NCBI GenBank assembly: GCA_017964325.1
Contig: JAGCSE010000155.1
Coordinates: 1 to 13,562 of the forward strand
Origin: Victivallales bacterium
GTDB lineage: Bacteria > Verrucomicrobiota > Lentisphaeria > Oligosphaerales > Oligosphaeraceae
Length of the DNA: 13,562 nt
Reading direction: 5' to 3'
Program-made: the position numbers and the translations under genes
In this document: positions 1-7,345 of the stretch, one piece after another
How the letters are laid out: every line of letters begins with the position of its first letter
Numbering within the stretch: the stretch's first letter is position 1
Notes under the pieces: generated by a model
Seen by the model: the letters and a program-made list of their open reading frames with translations, nothing else
Database searches by the model: none
Told to the model about the DNA's origin: nothing

Positions 1-1322
1 CGACGGCTTCGGCGAAGCCGATTGAATATGGTCCGCCCGTTTCGTTGCCGGATGCGCAACTTCCTGCTTTGACGGGCGATGTGCTTCAGCATGTCGAAAA
101 ACTGCCGATTCGCAAGGATGTCGATATCCTGGTGGCCGGAGGCGGCGTGGCCGGAGTGGCGGCCGCATTGGCGGCGAAGCGCGCGGGAAAGGACGTCCTG
201 CTGTTGGAGAAAACGACGTTGCTAGGTGGTCTGGCGACCATCGGACTCATCAATTATTTCGAGCCGCTCTGCAACGGCCGCGGCAAGCAGGTCATCTTCG
301 GAATGTGCGAGGAGTTCCTACGCCTGTCGTTGAAGGTCGGTTTCAATACATTGCCGAAGGAATGGGAGGATGGTGAACCGAAGGAGCCGACAAACAAGCG
401 CTACACTAATCGTTATTCGCCGCAGATTTTCGCCTTGCAGCTGACGGATCTGCTGCACCGTGAAGGCGTGCAGTTGCTGTTCGATTGCATCGCCTCCACG
501 CCCGTAATGGAAGGCGGCCACTGCAAAGGCGTCATCGTCGATTCGAAATCCGGCCGCGAATTCATCCCCGCAAAAATCGTCATCGACACGACAGGCGACT
601 GCGACATCCTCTATCGCGCGGGCATGCCGACGCGGCAAGGGGGCAATTTCTTCACCTACTGGGGCAAGGTGATTACGCTGGAAAGCTGCCGCAAGGCCGC
701 AGAGGCGGGCGACATCCGCTATGCGTTCGCGGGGCGCAACGGCGGCACGTCAACGCTGGCTGGAAAAGGCCATCCGGAAGGCATGCCGCTGTTCGCTGGC
801 ACGACGGTTGACAACGTGACGGACTACCTGCTGAAGAACCAGTTGCTCATGCTGCGGAAATTGTCGAAGGAAGACCCGAAATCACGTGAAGTCATCACGT
901 TGCCGACGATGTGTCAGTTCCGTGAGACACGCTGCATCATCGGTGATCATGTGTTTGTCGATACGGACTGCTATAAGCATTACGACACGTCCATCGCCGC
1001 CATCTGCGATTTCACGCGACGCGACCGTGTCTATGAGGTCCCGTATGGCGCACTATGCAAGGCGGGCTTCGACAATTTGCTTACGGGCGGCCGTTCCGCC
1101 AGCGCCGAAGGCTTCGGTTGGGACGTGCTGCGCGTCATTCCGCCCGCGATTGTCACGGGCGAGGCGGCTGGTTATGCGGCATCCGTCGCCATCGACAGGA
1201 AGAAGCCAGTGGCGGAAATTCCTGTCGGCGAGTTGCAGAAAATACTTGTGGGCGTCAACGCGCCTGTCCATTTCGATGACTCGCTGATTCCGCCGAAACA
1301 GAAAGAAAAAGAGAAGATTTGA
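1..1322 (+). CDS. FAD-dependent oxidoreductase (FAD_oxidored family), 5'-partial
   Basis: Flavoprotein dehydrogenase of the FAD_oxidored (Pfam PF12831) type, probably a cytosolic oxidoreductase acting on a sugar or small organic substrate; the substrate is not deducible. A Rossmann dinucleotide-binding motif GGGVAG lies about 30 residues after the TTG at position 45 and is followed by an acidic strand end (LLLEK). The C-terminal part has the family's second FAD-contacting segment (TGGRSASAEGFGWDVLRV, then GEAAGYAAS). The tail is short and rich in Lys/Glu. The frame stays open from position 45 back to position 3, with no in-frame ATG and no Shine-Dalgarno before the TTG. I therefore treat the gene as beginning upstream of the window; the TTG remains a poor alternative start. 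No signal peptide is visible in this part. The next gene, a ceramidase-like hydrolase, starts 52 bases downstream on the same strand, which suggests co-expression. Family call confident; exact function unknown. Confidence 0.85.
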   Translation, partial: TASAKPIEYGPPVSLPDAQLPALTGDVLQHVEKLPIRKDVDILVAGGGVAGVAAALAAKRAGKDVLLLEKTTLLGGLATIGLINYFEPLCNGRGKQVIFGMCEEFLRLSLKVGFNTLPKEWEDGEPKEPTNKRYTNRYSPQIFALQLTDLLHREGVQLLFDCIASTPVMEGGHCKGVIVDSKSGREFIPAKIVIDTTGDCDILYRAGMPTRQGGNFFTYWGKVITLESCRKAAEAGDIRYAFAGRNGGTSTLAGKGHPEGMPLFAGTTVDNVTDYLLKNQLLMLRKLSKEDPKSREVITLPTMCQFRETRCIIGDHVFVDTDCYKHYDTSIAAICDFTRRDRVYEVPYGALCKAGFDNLLTGGRSASAEGFGWDVLRVIPPAIVTGEAAGYAASVAIDRKKPVAEIPVGELQKILVGVNAPVHFDDSLIPPKQKEKEKI

Positions 1323-1363
1323 TATCTTAACAAGTTGTATGACATTTTGAAATAAAGATACAT

Positions 1364-1369
1364 AGGAGG
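1364..1369 (+). promoter_or_regulatory. Strong ribosome binding site of first ceramidase-like gene
   Basis: AGGAGG lies 5 bases before the ATG at 1375. The second copy has a matching AGGAGA at 2747-2752 with the same following TTTTC before its ATG. The shared translation-initiation context supports both starts and shows that the duplication included the leader immediately before the gene. Confidence 0.8.
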
Positions 1370-1374
1370 TTTTC

Positions 1375-2697
1375 ATGGGTAATTTCACGGTTGGAACTGC
1401 GAAGCTGGACATCACGCCCGGGCTGGGCTGTCATTTGTGCGGTTATTTTGAGGACCGCATCGCGACAGGCATCAATGACCCGCTGTATGTAAAGGCGCTG
1501 GTGATTTCAGACGGCGAACGCGAAATTGGTCTTATCACGTTGGACATCATTGACATCCCACGTCCAATTGTTGAAAAGGCGAAGGAACTGATCATGGCGA
1601 AGACAGGCGTTGATGCGGAGCATGTTCTGATCTCGACGACACATACCCACACGGGGCCTGCCGTGATGGCTTCGCTTGGCACGCCAGCGGAGCCCGGCTA
1701 TGCGGACAGCCTCGTGCCGCGAATCGTCGATGCCTTCGTCATGGCGCACAACGCACGCGTTCCGGCGGAGATCGCGCATGCTTCTGGCGATGTCCATGAA
1801 GAAGTCCACAACCGCCGCTGGTACATGAAGGACGGCTCGACGCGCATGAATCCAGGCTATCAGAATCCGGACGCCATCTGTCCCGCCGGTCCGACCGATC
1901 CACAGCTTGGTCTGTTGATCGCACGCGATCCCGTGACGAAGAAGCCGCTCGCGTTGTATGCGAATCTTGCGTTGCACTACGTCGGCCCCACGAAAATCCA
2001 CACGATCATTTCCGCCGACTATTTCGGCTGCTTCGCCGCCGCCATGCAGCGCATCGCGGGCGCGGACTATCTGGTCATGCTTGCGAACGGTACGCAGGGC
2101 AACATCAACAACTGTGATTTCACGAAGCCGCATCGTACATCCCGCACGAATTGGCAGCAGGCTGAACGCGTGGCGAACGTCTGTGCTGGCGAGGCTTGGA
2201 AGGCATGGAATCTGTTGCGGGACGAAGATTTCAAGACGGAAGGCTTCGTCGATGCGAAGATTTCCATGATTCCGTTCGACGCACGCACGCCGTCGGCGGA
2301 ACTGTTGGAAGAATCGAAGAAGATTCTGGCGAATCCCGACGGCTACAAGCCGCATGAAGTCGTGTATGCCAATGAAATTGTGCAGTTGAACGATATGCCG
2401 TCGCATCTTGAAATACCTCTCCACACGTTGTGCGTCAACGACTTGGGCATTGTGGGGCTGCATGGTGAAGTGTTCGTGGAAATCGGACTTGACACGAAAG
2501 AACGGTCGCCGTTCCCGCAGACCATGGTCGTTGGTTTGGCGAACGGGACGGTTGGCTACATCGCGACAGACAAGGCGTTGGATGAAGGCAGCTACGAGAC
2601 ACGGCTCTGCCGCCATGTCCGTTCGCCGAAAGGCACAGGCAAGCTGTGGGCGGACACGGCTGTCGCAGGACTCTCCGAACTGCTGAAGAAACATTAG
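1375..2697 (+). CDS. Ceramidase-domain hydrolase-like protein, copy 1
   Basis: A 440-residue protein of the neutral/alkaline non-lysosomal ceramidase N-terminal domain family (PF04734). Seen: TVGTAKLDITP at the start; THTHTGP (residues 89-95); H201 in ALHYVGP; GNINN (242-246); GEVFVE (E365); and GYIATDKALDEGSYE (Y395). In the Pseudomonas enzyme, two His, a Glu and a Tyr in the corresponding blocks bind zinc, and these appear kept. The block that carries the catalytic serine there (GDVSPN) reads GNINN here, with no serine. There is no signal peptide, so the protein is predicted cytosolic, unlike classical secreted ceramidases, and it lacks their C-terminal domain. It is probably a metal-dependent hydrolase or lactonase-like enzyme of unknown substrate rather than a ceramidase. 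It follows the FAD oxidoreductase and precedes its own paralog. No indel separates the two copies until the last residue. Confidence 0.85.
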   Translation: MGNFTVGTAKLDITPGLGCHLCGYFEDRIATGINDPLYVKALVISDGEREIGLITLDIIDIPRPIVEKAKELIMAKTGVDAEHVLISTTHTHTGPAVMASLGTPAEPGYADSLVPRIVDAFVMAHNARVPAEIAHASGDVHEEVHNRRWYMKDGSTRMNPGYQNPDAICPAGPTDPQLGLLIARDPVTKKPLALYANLALHYVGPTKIHTIISADYFGCFAAAMQRIAGADYLVMLANGTQGNINNCDFTKPHRTSRTNWQQAERVANVCAGEAWKAWNLLRDEDFKTEGFVDAKISMIPFDARTPSAELLEESKKILANPDGYKPHEVVYANEIVQLNDMPSHLEIPLHTLCVNDLGIVGLHGEVFVEIGLDTKERSPFPQTMVVGLANGTVGYIATDKALDEGSYETRLCRHVRSPKGTGKLWADTAVAGLSELLKKH

Positions 2698-2700
2698 AAG

Positions 2701-2724
2701 TGGCGCGTGCGCCATTGCAATGGC
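2701..2724. repeat. Two overlapping palindromes between the ceramidase-like copies
   Basis: TGGCGCGTGCGCCA (2701-2714) and GCCATTGCAATGGC (2711-2724) are each perfect dyads sharing the four bases GCCA, so only one hairpin could form at a time. They start 3 bases after the stop of copy 1 and lie 34 bases before the ATG of copy 2. No T-tract follows, so a simple intrinsic terminator is unlikely. mRNA processing, stabilisation or a protein-binding site are possible. Confidence 0.5.
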
Positions 2725-2757
2725 ACCTTAAAAGAATATAGTTTCTAGGAGATTTTC

Positions 2758-4083
2758 ATGGGCAAGTTTACGGTTGGAACGGCGAAATTAGACATCACGC
2801 CTGGTCTGGGCTGCCATATGTGTGGTTATTTTGAAGACCGTCTCTCGACAGGCATCCACGATTCGCTGTATGTGAAGGCGCTGTCGATTTCAGACGGCGA
2901 ACGTGAAATCGGCCTGATTCTCGTGGATACCATCTATCTGCCGCAGTTCGTCGTCGATAAGTCCAAAGAACTGATTGCGGCGCGGACTGGCGTTGATGCG
3001 GAGCATATTCTGTTGTCGGCGACGCATACGCATACGGGGCCCGCCATCGTCGCGCTGCTTGGGGCTCCTGAAGAGCCTGGCTACGCGGAGAGCCTGATCC
3101 CGAAGATTGCCGATGCCTTCACCATGGCACATAACTCGCGTGTTCCAGCGGAGATCGCCCATGCTTCTGGCGATGTCCATGAAGAAGTCCACAATCGCCG
3201 TTGGCATATGAAGGACGGCACGACGGTCATGAATCCGGGCTACAAGAATCCGAATGCCATCTGCCCCGCAGGTCCAACCGACCCGCAGCTAGGCCTGTTG
3301 ATCGTGCGCGATCCGGAGACGAAGAAGCCGTTGGCGCTGTATGCGAATCTCGCGTTGCATTATGTCGGCCCCATGAAAGTCCATACGATCATCTCTGCCG
3401 ACTATTTCGAGTTCTTTGCCTACGCCATGCAACGTATTGCGGGAACGGATTTTCTGGTCATGATGGCGAACGGCACGCAGGGCAACATCAACAACTGTGA
3501 CTTCACGCAGCCGCCCCGCACATCGCGCACGAATTTCCAGCAGGCCGAACGTGTTGCAAATGTCTGTGCAGGCGAAGCTTGGAAGGCGTGGAACCTACTG
3601 CGGGACGAAGATTTCAAGACGGAGGGCTTCGTCGATGCGAAGCTGACCATGGTTCCGTTCAAGGCGCGTACGCCATCGGCGGAGCAGTTGGAGGAATCGA
3701 AGAAGATTCTGGCGAATTCCAGTGAATATCATCCACATAAAGTTCTCTATGCGAATGAAATCGTGGAAGTTGTGAAGATGCCAACTGAATTGGAAGTCCC
3801 TGTTCACAGTCTCTGCGTCAATGACTTGGGCATCGTCGGCTTGCATGGCGAGGTGTTTGTCGAAATCGGTCTTGACACGAAGGAACGGTCGCCGTTCCCG
3901 CAGACGATGGTCGTCGGCCTCGCCAACGGAACGGTCGGCTACATAGCGACGGACAAGGCGTTGGACGAAGGCAGCTACGAGACGCAGCTTTGCCGCCATG
4001 TCCGTTCGCCGAAAGGCACGGGCAAGCTGTGGGCGGACACGGCCGTAGCGGACCTTTCGGAGTTACTGAAGAGGCAGAAGTAA
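2758..4083 (+). CDS. Ceramidase-domain hydrolase-like protein, copy 2
   Basis: A 441-residue tandem paralog of the preceding gene. My ungapped count gives about 75 differences in 440 residues (about 83% identity). The proposed metal-site blocks are all kept: THTHTGP, ALHYVGP, GEVFVE and GYIATDK. The GNINN block, again lacking the ceramidase serine, is identical. Differences are concentrated at residues 51-70 (10 of 20) and 321-350 (14 of 30), while residues 351-430 differ at only two positions. That stretch still carries many synonymous base changes, so it is held by selection rather than by recent gene conversion. No signal peptide; cytosolic location predicted. AGGAGA at 2747-2752 supports the ATG. 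The pattern suggests two enzymes with the same chemistry and possibly different substrate range (inference). Confidence 0.85.
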   Translation: MGKFTVGTAKLDITPGLGCHMCGYFEDRLSTGIHDSLYVKALSISDGEREIGLILVDTIYLPQFVVDKSKELIAARTGVDAEHILLSATHTHTGPAIVALLGAPEEPGYAESLIPKIADAFTMAHNSRVPAEIAHASGDVHEEVHNRRWHMKDGTTVMNPGYKNPNAICPAGPTDPQLGLLIVRDPETKKPLALYANLALHYVGPMKVHTIISADYFEFFAYAMQRIAGTDFLVMMANGTQGNINNCDFTQPPRTSRTNFQQAERVANVCAGEAWKAWNLLRDEDFKTEGFVDAKLTMVPFKARTPSAEQLEESKKILANSSEYHPHKVLYANEIVEVVKMPTELEVPVHSLCVNDLGIVGLHGEVFVEIGLDTKERSPFPQTMVVGLANGTVGYIATDKALDEGSYETQLCRHVRSPKGTGKLWADTAVADLSELLKRQK

Positions 4084-4152
4084 ATCTGAATAAAGCAGTT
4101 GAAAGCCTTGCCGGTCATTTTATTTACCTTCAACCCAAAGGAGTAGTAAATC

Positions 4153-4581
4153 ATGAAAGCAAGTTTGTTCGTTAGTGCATTTTTGTTTTGTGCTTCAATT
4201 GCCGTGAATGCCCAAGATGTTAATTTTTTCCGTTCCAACGGCTTGTCGGCGGGCCGTTCAAGGACTCAGGGCAACATCACCTATTACTACCATTCCAACG
4301 GCTTGTCGGCAGGGCGTTCCAGAACGCAGGGCAATACTACATATTATTACGATTCCAAAGGTTTGTCTGCGGGCCATTCAAGAACACAGGGCAATATCAC
4401 GTACTACTATAATTCAGACGGTACGTCTGCGGGGAAATCCAGAACGCAGGGCAATACCACGTATTACTACAAGTCGAACGGCTTGTCGGCAGGAAAATCC
4501 CAAACGCAGGGCAATACCACGTATTACTACAAGTCGAATGGTATGTCTGCAGGCCGTTCCACTAGTCAACCGAAAAAATAA
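4153..4581 (+). CDS. Small exported protein of six 20-residue repeats
   Basis: A 142-residue protein with an N-terminal signal peptide (MKASLFVSAFLFCASIAVNA, likely cut before QD), then a short linker and a tandem array of near-identical units of the form SNGLSAGRSRTQGNTTYYYx. There are five full units and a sixth truncated to 15 residues, ending in a basic tail (SQPKK). Each unit alternates a Gly/Ser turn with a Thr/Tyr strand, suggesting a regular beta-rich solenoid or surface fibre module. It is exported to the periplasm or cell surface; no lipobox or membrane anchor is seen. AAAGGAG at 4137-4143 supports the ATG. It starts 69 bases after the second ceramidase-like gene and ends inside the edge of a decayed third copy. 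I do not recognise a named family. The alternative frame is also open through the repeats, but the signal peptide and ribosome site favour this frame. Confidence 0.75.
   Translation: MKASLFVSAFLFCASIAVNAQDVNFFRSNGLSAGRSRTQGNITYYYHSNGLSAGRSRTQGNTTYYYDSKGLSAGHSRTQGNITYYYNSDGTSAGKSRTQGNTTYYYKSNGLSAGKSQTQGNTTYYYKSNGMSAGRSTSQPKK
4234..4578 (+). repeat. 60-bp tandem repeat array (5.75 units) inside the exported gene
   Basis: Units start at 4234, 4294, 4354, 4414, 4474 and 4534, exactly 60 bp apart and in frame. The most similar neighbours are units 4 and 5, which share a run of about 35 identical bases crossing into the next unit, pointing to recent duplication. Earlier units differ mostly at third codon positions. 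Copy-number change by slippage or unequal recombination would keep the frame. Confidence 0.9.
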
Positions 4582-4697
4582 CAAAGGCGGTTACGAGACG
4601 CAGTCATGCCGTCATGTCCGTTTAGCGAAGGGCAGACAAACTGTGGACAGATACGACCGTGGTGGAGCTTTTCGAATTGTTGAAGATGCAGAAATAA
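4580..4697 (+). pseudogene. 3' remnant of a third ceramidase-like gene
   Basis: This segment aligns with the last 39 codons of copy 2 (3967-4083). My hand alignment gives about 90 of 118 bases identical (about 76%) plus one 2-base deletion near 4635. The first part reads NKGGYETQSCRHVRLAKG, against DEGSYETQLCRHVRSPKG in copy 2. After the deletion, the adjacent frame reads KLWTDTTVVELFELLKMQK and then a stop, against KLWADTAVADLSELLKRQK. It resembles copy 2 (YETQ, QK end) more than copy 1. Everything upstream of this segment is missing and the stop codon of the repeat gene overlaps its first codon, so it is dead as a coding gene. It marks a former third copy, or a duplication of the 3' end of copy 2. 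Confidence 0.8.
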
Positions 4698-4727
4698 AAA
4701 AACTGCGCAAGATAGAACTTGCGCAGT
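4696..4727 (-). terminator. Intrinsic terminator for the leftward genes
   Basis: A perfect 10-bp inverted repeat, ACTGCGCAAG (4702-4711) and CTTGCGCAGT (4718-4727), with a 6-base loop. On the minus strand it is followed by a run of seven T (complement of 4696-4702). It lies about 55 bases past the stop of the 843-residue gene and would end that transcript. Confidence 0.8.
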
Positions 4728-4739
4728 GCCATGCGATAA

Positions 4740-4773
4740 TGCCGTCGTGTTGATGAAACATGGCGGCACTTTT
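4740..4773 (+). terminator. Intrinsic terminator for the rightward genes
   Basis: A 12-bp stem containing two G-U pairs, TGCCGTCGTGTT (4740-4751) with AACATGGCGGCA (4757-4768), a 5-base loop, then CTTTT on the plus strand. It fits termination of the ceramidase-like and repeat-protein transcripts just before the convergent gene. Confidence 0.6.
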
Positions 4774-4781
4774 GTCATTCA

Positions 4782-7313
4782 TTATTCTTCCGACAGGAAG
4801 GGGTTGAGCATCACATAGTTGAGAACCAATTCCTCTCCGGGCAGGGCGGCGGCGTTGGAGAAGACAAGCGTCGTCTCTGGCTTTGTCGCCTTGAAGACGA
4901 TGTGGTGAAGATTGATGCGCGCGACGTTGTTGTTGTGGGCATAGCGGCCTTTCTCACGTTTGTCGATGTGAAGCCACGACTGCTTGGCGTCGATGACGGC
5001 GCCATCGCCCAAGTTGGCTTCAATGCCGTATTTGCGCGGGTTGTGCCGTTTGGCGACGATGTCTTTGTAATCGCCCGTGGCGAACTGCAGGCAGTACATT
5101 TTGCCTGGATTGAGATTCTTGACGGTCTGCGTCAGCGTGCTGGTTTCATCGGCGGTCTTTTTGAAGACGGCAAAGGTGTCGCCGACGCTGCTGCCGCCCC
5201 AGCGGTTTTGGCTGGTGGATGCGAAGCCGTTGAACTTGTCGGTACGGATGTCGCCGTTGGCCGTCCACGGATCCAGCGTGCCAGCGAAGTCACCGTTTTG
5301 CAAGTGGTTGGGCGTGTAGGAGAAGCCGTACTGCTTGGAGAGCATTTCCGTGTTGCCTTCGACGCAGTAGTGGCGGAGGAGCATGAACGCCCAGCGATAG
5401 AGTTCGCGGTCGGCATAGTAGCTTCCCCAATATCCTGTCGCGCCGAGATTTGCGAAGGCGGGATCGTTGGCGACGAGATTCAATTGCATGTCCAGATAGT
5501 ACTTGTAATCGACGGATGGATGATGGGCCAGCGAAAGGATCGGAATCTGGTTGAAATCACCGAAAATAATGCCTGTGGAGGATTCGACACCTGGATAGAT
5601 GGCTTTCATGTTCTCGATTGTTTCGACGGCGTATTCGCGCAGATAGGCGGCGGCCTGTTCCTTTGTCTCTTTCGTGCGGCAGTAGATTTCAAACAACAGC
5701 TTGCCGCGGCTTTGGGAGGCGTTGACGCTGGTGGAGATGAAATCGAAGGAAACCGCGTTCACGGCGGGCTTTCCGACGATCCACGAATAGATGAGACGGT
5801 CGCTCGGATTTTCCTTTTCAAACTGCTTGATGCCGTCTGTATAATGCTGTAGCGTGGCGAGGCGGCTGAAGAACTGCTCATCGCAAGTCGCACCGTCGTA
5901 GTGGGGGGCGACGAAGCCGCCATTCTTCTTGAGGATATCGACAAGTTCCTGTTGGTTGCCGATTTGCGCTGTATTGGCGTTGGCCAGCCAATGGTAGCCG
6001 TTGCGGCGGAGCCATGTGCGGTTCTCTTCGGGAATCGAGCCGCCGTTGAGCGTCGTGATGGCAGGCAGGACGTATTTGTAGAGGAGCGACCAATCGTATT
6101 TGCCATTTTCTTGCACGAAGCTATTGGCCCCCGGGCAGTAGTTGAAGATATCGACGATGGAACGGACGACAAGGCGGCCGCCGTTAGCGGCGCCTTTGAC
6201 GGTCGCTTTGAGTTCTCCTGCGGGCAGTTCGCGGAACGCTTCATTGGCGAGAGAGTCATTCCCGATGACCTGTTTGTCATCGATAAATACTTCAACAGGA
6301 GCATTCTGCGCATCTTTAACAGCAAAATAGACCCAGCCATTGCGAACATGGCTGATGGTGAACGTCTGTTCCGCCGCGTCCTTTGCGAGTTCGGCGTTGA
6401 GGATTTCCGTGACGAGATTGTTCAGTCGGCGATGGCCGGTGGCGGAGACCTTCGGAATGTTGACGATGGTGATGTCGAATTCCTCCTTCCAGATCGGAAG
6501 CGGGGCTTTCTTTGGAAGGATTTCGACAGAAATGTGATGTTTGCCTGCTTGGGGTGGCAGTTTGGCGGTGTTCATGCCGCGCTGAAGCTGCTGGCGCAGG
6601 GCGGCGTTGTCATCGAAGTAAATGATGAACCAATAGTCGTCAAATGTGCCTTCGGGCAGCTTGCCGAAATAGCGGAACGTCAGTTCAGGCTTGTCCAGCG
6701 GAATTTGGTTGAGAAGCGGCGCGACGGGAATCAGTTTCGACGATAGCAGGAGATTGGAAATCTGCGGGGGGCGGGAGTTTTCGAGGGCGCCTTTGGAGAC
6801 AGCTTCCAACTTGACGTCCGCGATTTCCGCCTCGCCTTGGAAGTTGACGGCGAAGAAGATCATCATGTGTTTGCCGTTGTTGGACTTCTCGGCCTTGAAC
6901 TCGTTGGTCATCAGCGTCCAGTCCTGTGTGGGCTTGAATTCTTTGATGCCCTGTTCGGAGAACCATCCGTTGTTGCAGACGGTGAAGCCGTAGTGACGAC
7001 TCTTGAAATCCTTCGTGCGGACCCATGCGGAAACGCGATATGTCTCGCCTGGAACAAGTTCCAGATCATATTGGCGGAACGTAGCTTCCGTGTTGGATGG
7101 ATCGGTGGAGGTCAACTTGATGGACGGGAGGCCGTTGGGGCCGCCGGATGGATTGTAGGAGAGATGACGGCCAGCTTGGTTGGCCCAGAACGGCGGGAAA
7201 TCTTCTTGGTCGGCATCGAATTTGCCGTTGACAAGGAGGTTTTCGCCTGGCTTCACCTGCGCGATGGCGGTCATGCCCAAAAGGCAGAGGGAAATGAATA
7301 GAAAGTGTTTCAT
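4782..7313 (-). CDS. Secreted multidomain TIM-barrel-like protein with CBM-like ends
   Basis: An 843-residue exported protein, probably glycan-binding or glycan-cleaving. Residues 1-18 form a signal peptide (MKHFLFISLCLLGMTAIA). Residues 24-175 resemble a CBM4/9-type beta-sandwich (NLLVNGKFD, with Trp/Phe-rich strands and a VPGETYRVSAWVRT segment). Residues 200-390 look like two further beta-sandwich modules. Residues 400-665 are alpha/beta and look like a TIM-barrel-type hydrolase core (HWLANANT, GGFVAPHYDGATCDE, FDFISTSVNASQSRGK, GIIFGDFNQ, GYWGSYYADRE). Residues 665-840 form a second CBM-like domain (HLQNGDFAGTLDPW). Acidic residues such as D473, D478, E479 and D586 are catalytic candidates, but I cannot match the core to a named glycoside hydrolase family. 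It follows the Gfo/Idh/MocA gene with a 71-base gap and ends at a strong terminator. The start is set by the signal peptide; no clear Shine-Dalgarno is visible. Confidence 0.75.
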   Translation of the reverse strand: MKHFLFISLCLLGMTAIAQVKPGENLLVNGKFDADQEDFPPFWANQAGRHLSYNPSGGPNGLPSIKLTSTDPSNTEATFRQYDLELVPGETYRVSAWVRTKDFKSRHYGFTVCNNGWFSEQGIKEFKPTQDWTLMTNEFKAEKSNNGKHMMIFFAVNFQGEAEIADVKLEAVSKGALENSRPPQISNLLLSSKLIPVAPLLNQIPLDKPELTFRYFGKLPEGTFDDYWFIIYFDDNAALRQQLQRGMNTAKLPPQAGKHHISVEILPKKAPLPIWKEEFDITIVNIPKVSATGHRRLNNLVTEILNAELAKDAAEQTFTISHVRNGWVYFAVKDAQNAPVEVFIDDKQVIGNDSLANEAFRELPAGELKATVKGAANGGRLVVRSIVDIFNYCPGANSFVQENGKYDWSLLYKYVLPAITTLNGGSIPEENRTWLRRNGYHWLANANTAQIGNQQELVDILKKNGGFVAPHYDGATCDEQFFSRLATLQHYTDGIKQFEKENPSDRLIYSWIVGKPAVNAVSFDFISTSVNASQSRGKLLFEIYCRTKETKEQAAAYLREYAVETIENMKAIYPGVESSTGIIFGDFNQIPILSLAHHPSVDYKYYLDMQLNLVANDPAFANLGATGYWGSYYADRELYRWAFMLLRHYCVEGNTEMLSKQYGFSYTPNHLQNGDFAGTLDPWTANGDIRTDKFNGFASTSQNRWGGSSVGDTFAVFKKTADETSTLTQTVKNLNPGKMYCLQFATGDYKDIVAKRHNPRKYGIEANLGDGAVIDAKQSWLHIDKREKGRYAHNNNVARINLHHIVFKATKPETTLVFSNAAALPGEELVLNYVMLNPFLSEE

Positions 7314-7345
7314 AATAAGATAATTAGTAAAATGATTTTTAGTTA

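Noticed and set aside
4..20. Perfect 7-bp hairpin with a 3-base loop (CGGCTTC / GAAGCCG) at the window start
   Set aside because: It lies within the open coding frame of the FAD oxidoreductase and has no T-tract, so it is probably a codon-level coincidence.
3808..4060. Recent gene conversion at the 3' ends of the two ceramidase-like copies
   Set aside because: Proteins are almost identical there, but many synonymous differences remain, which fits purifying selection rather than recent conversion.
4234..4578. CRISPR-like or mobile repeat array
   Set aside because: The 60-bp units are contiguous without spacers, keep the reading frame, and lie inside a gene with a signal peptide.
4208..4753. 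Alternative-frame 181-residue reading through the 60-bp repeats into the ceramidase remnant
   Set aside because: Any frame without stops in one unit stays open through the array. It has no signal peptide and no ribosome site, and its translation is Arg/Thr-rich. The frame starting at 4153 has both signals.
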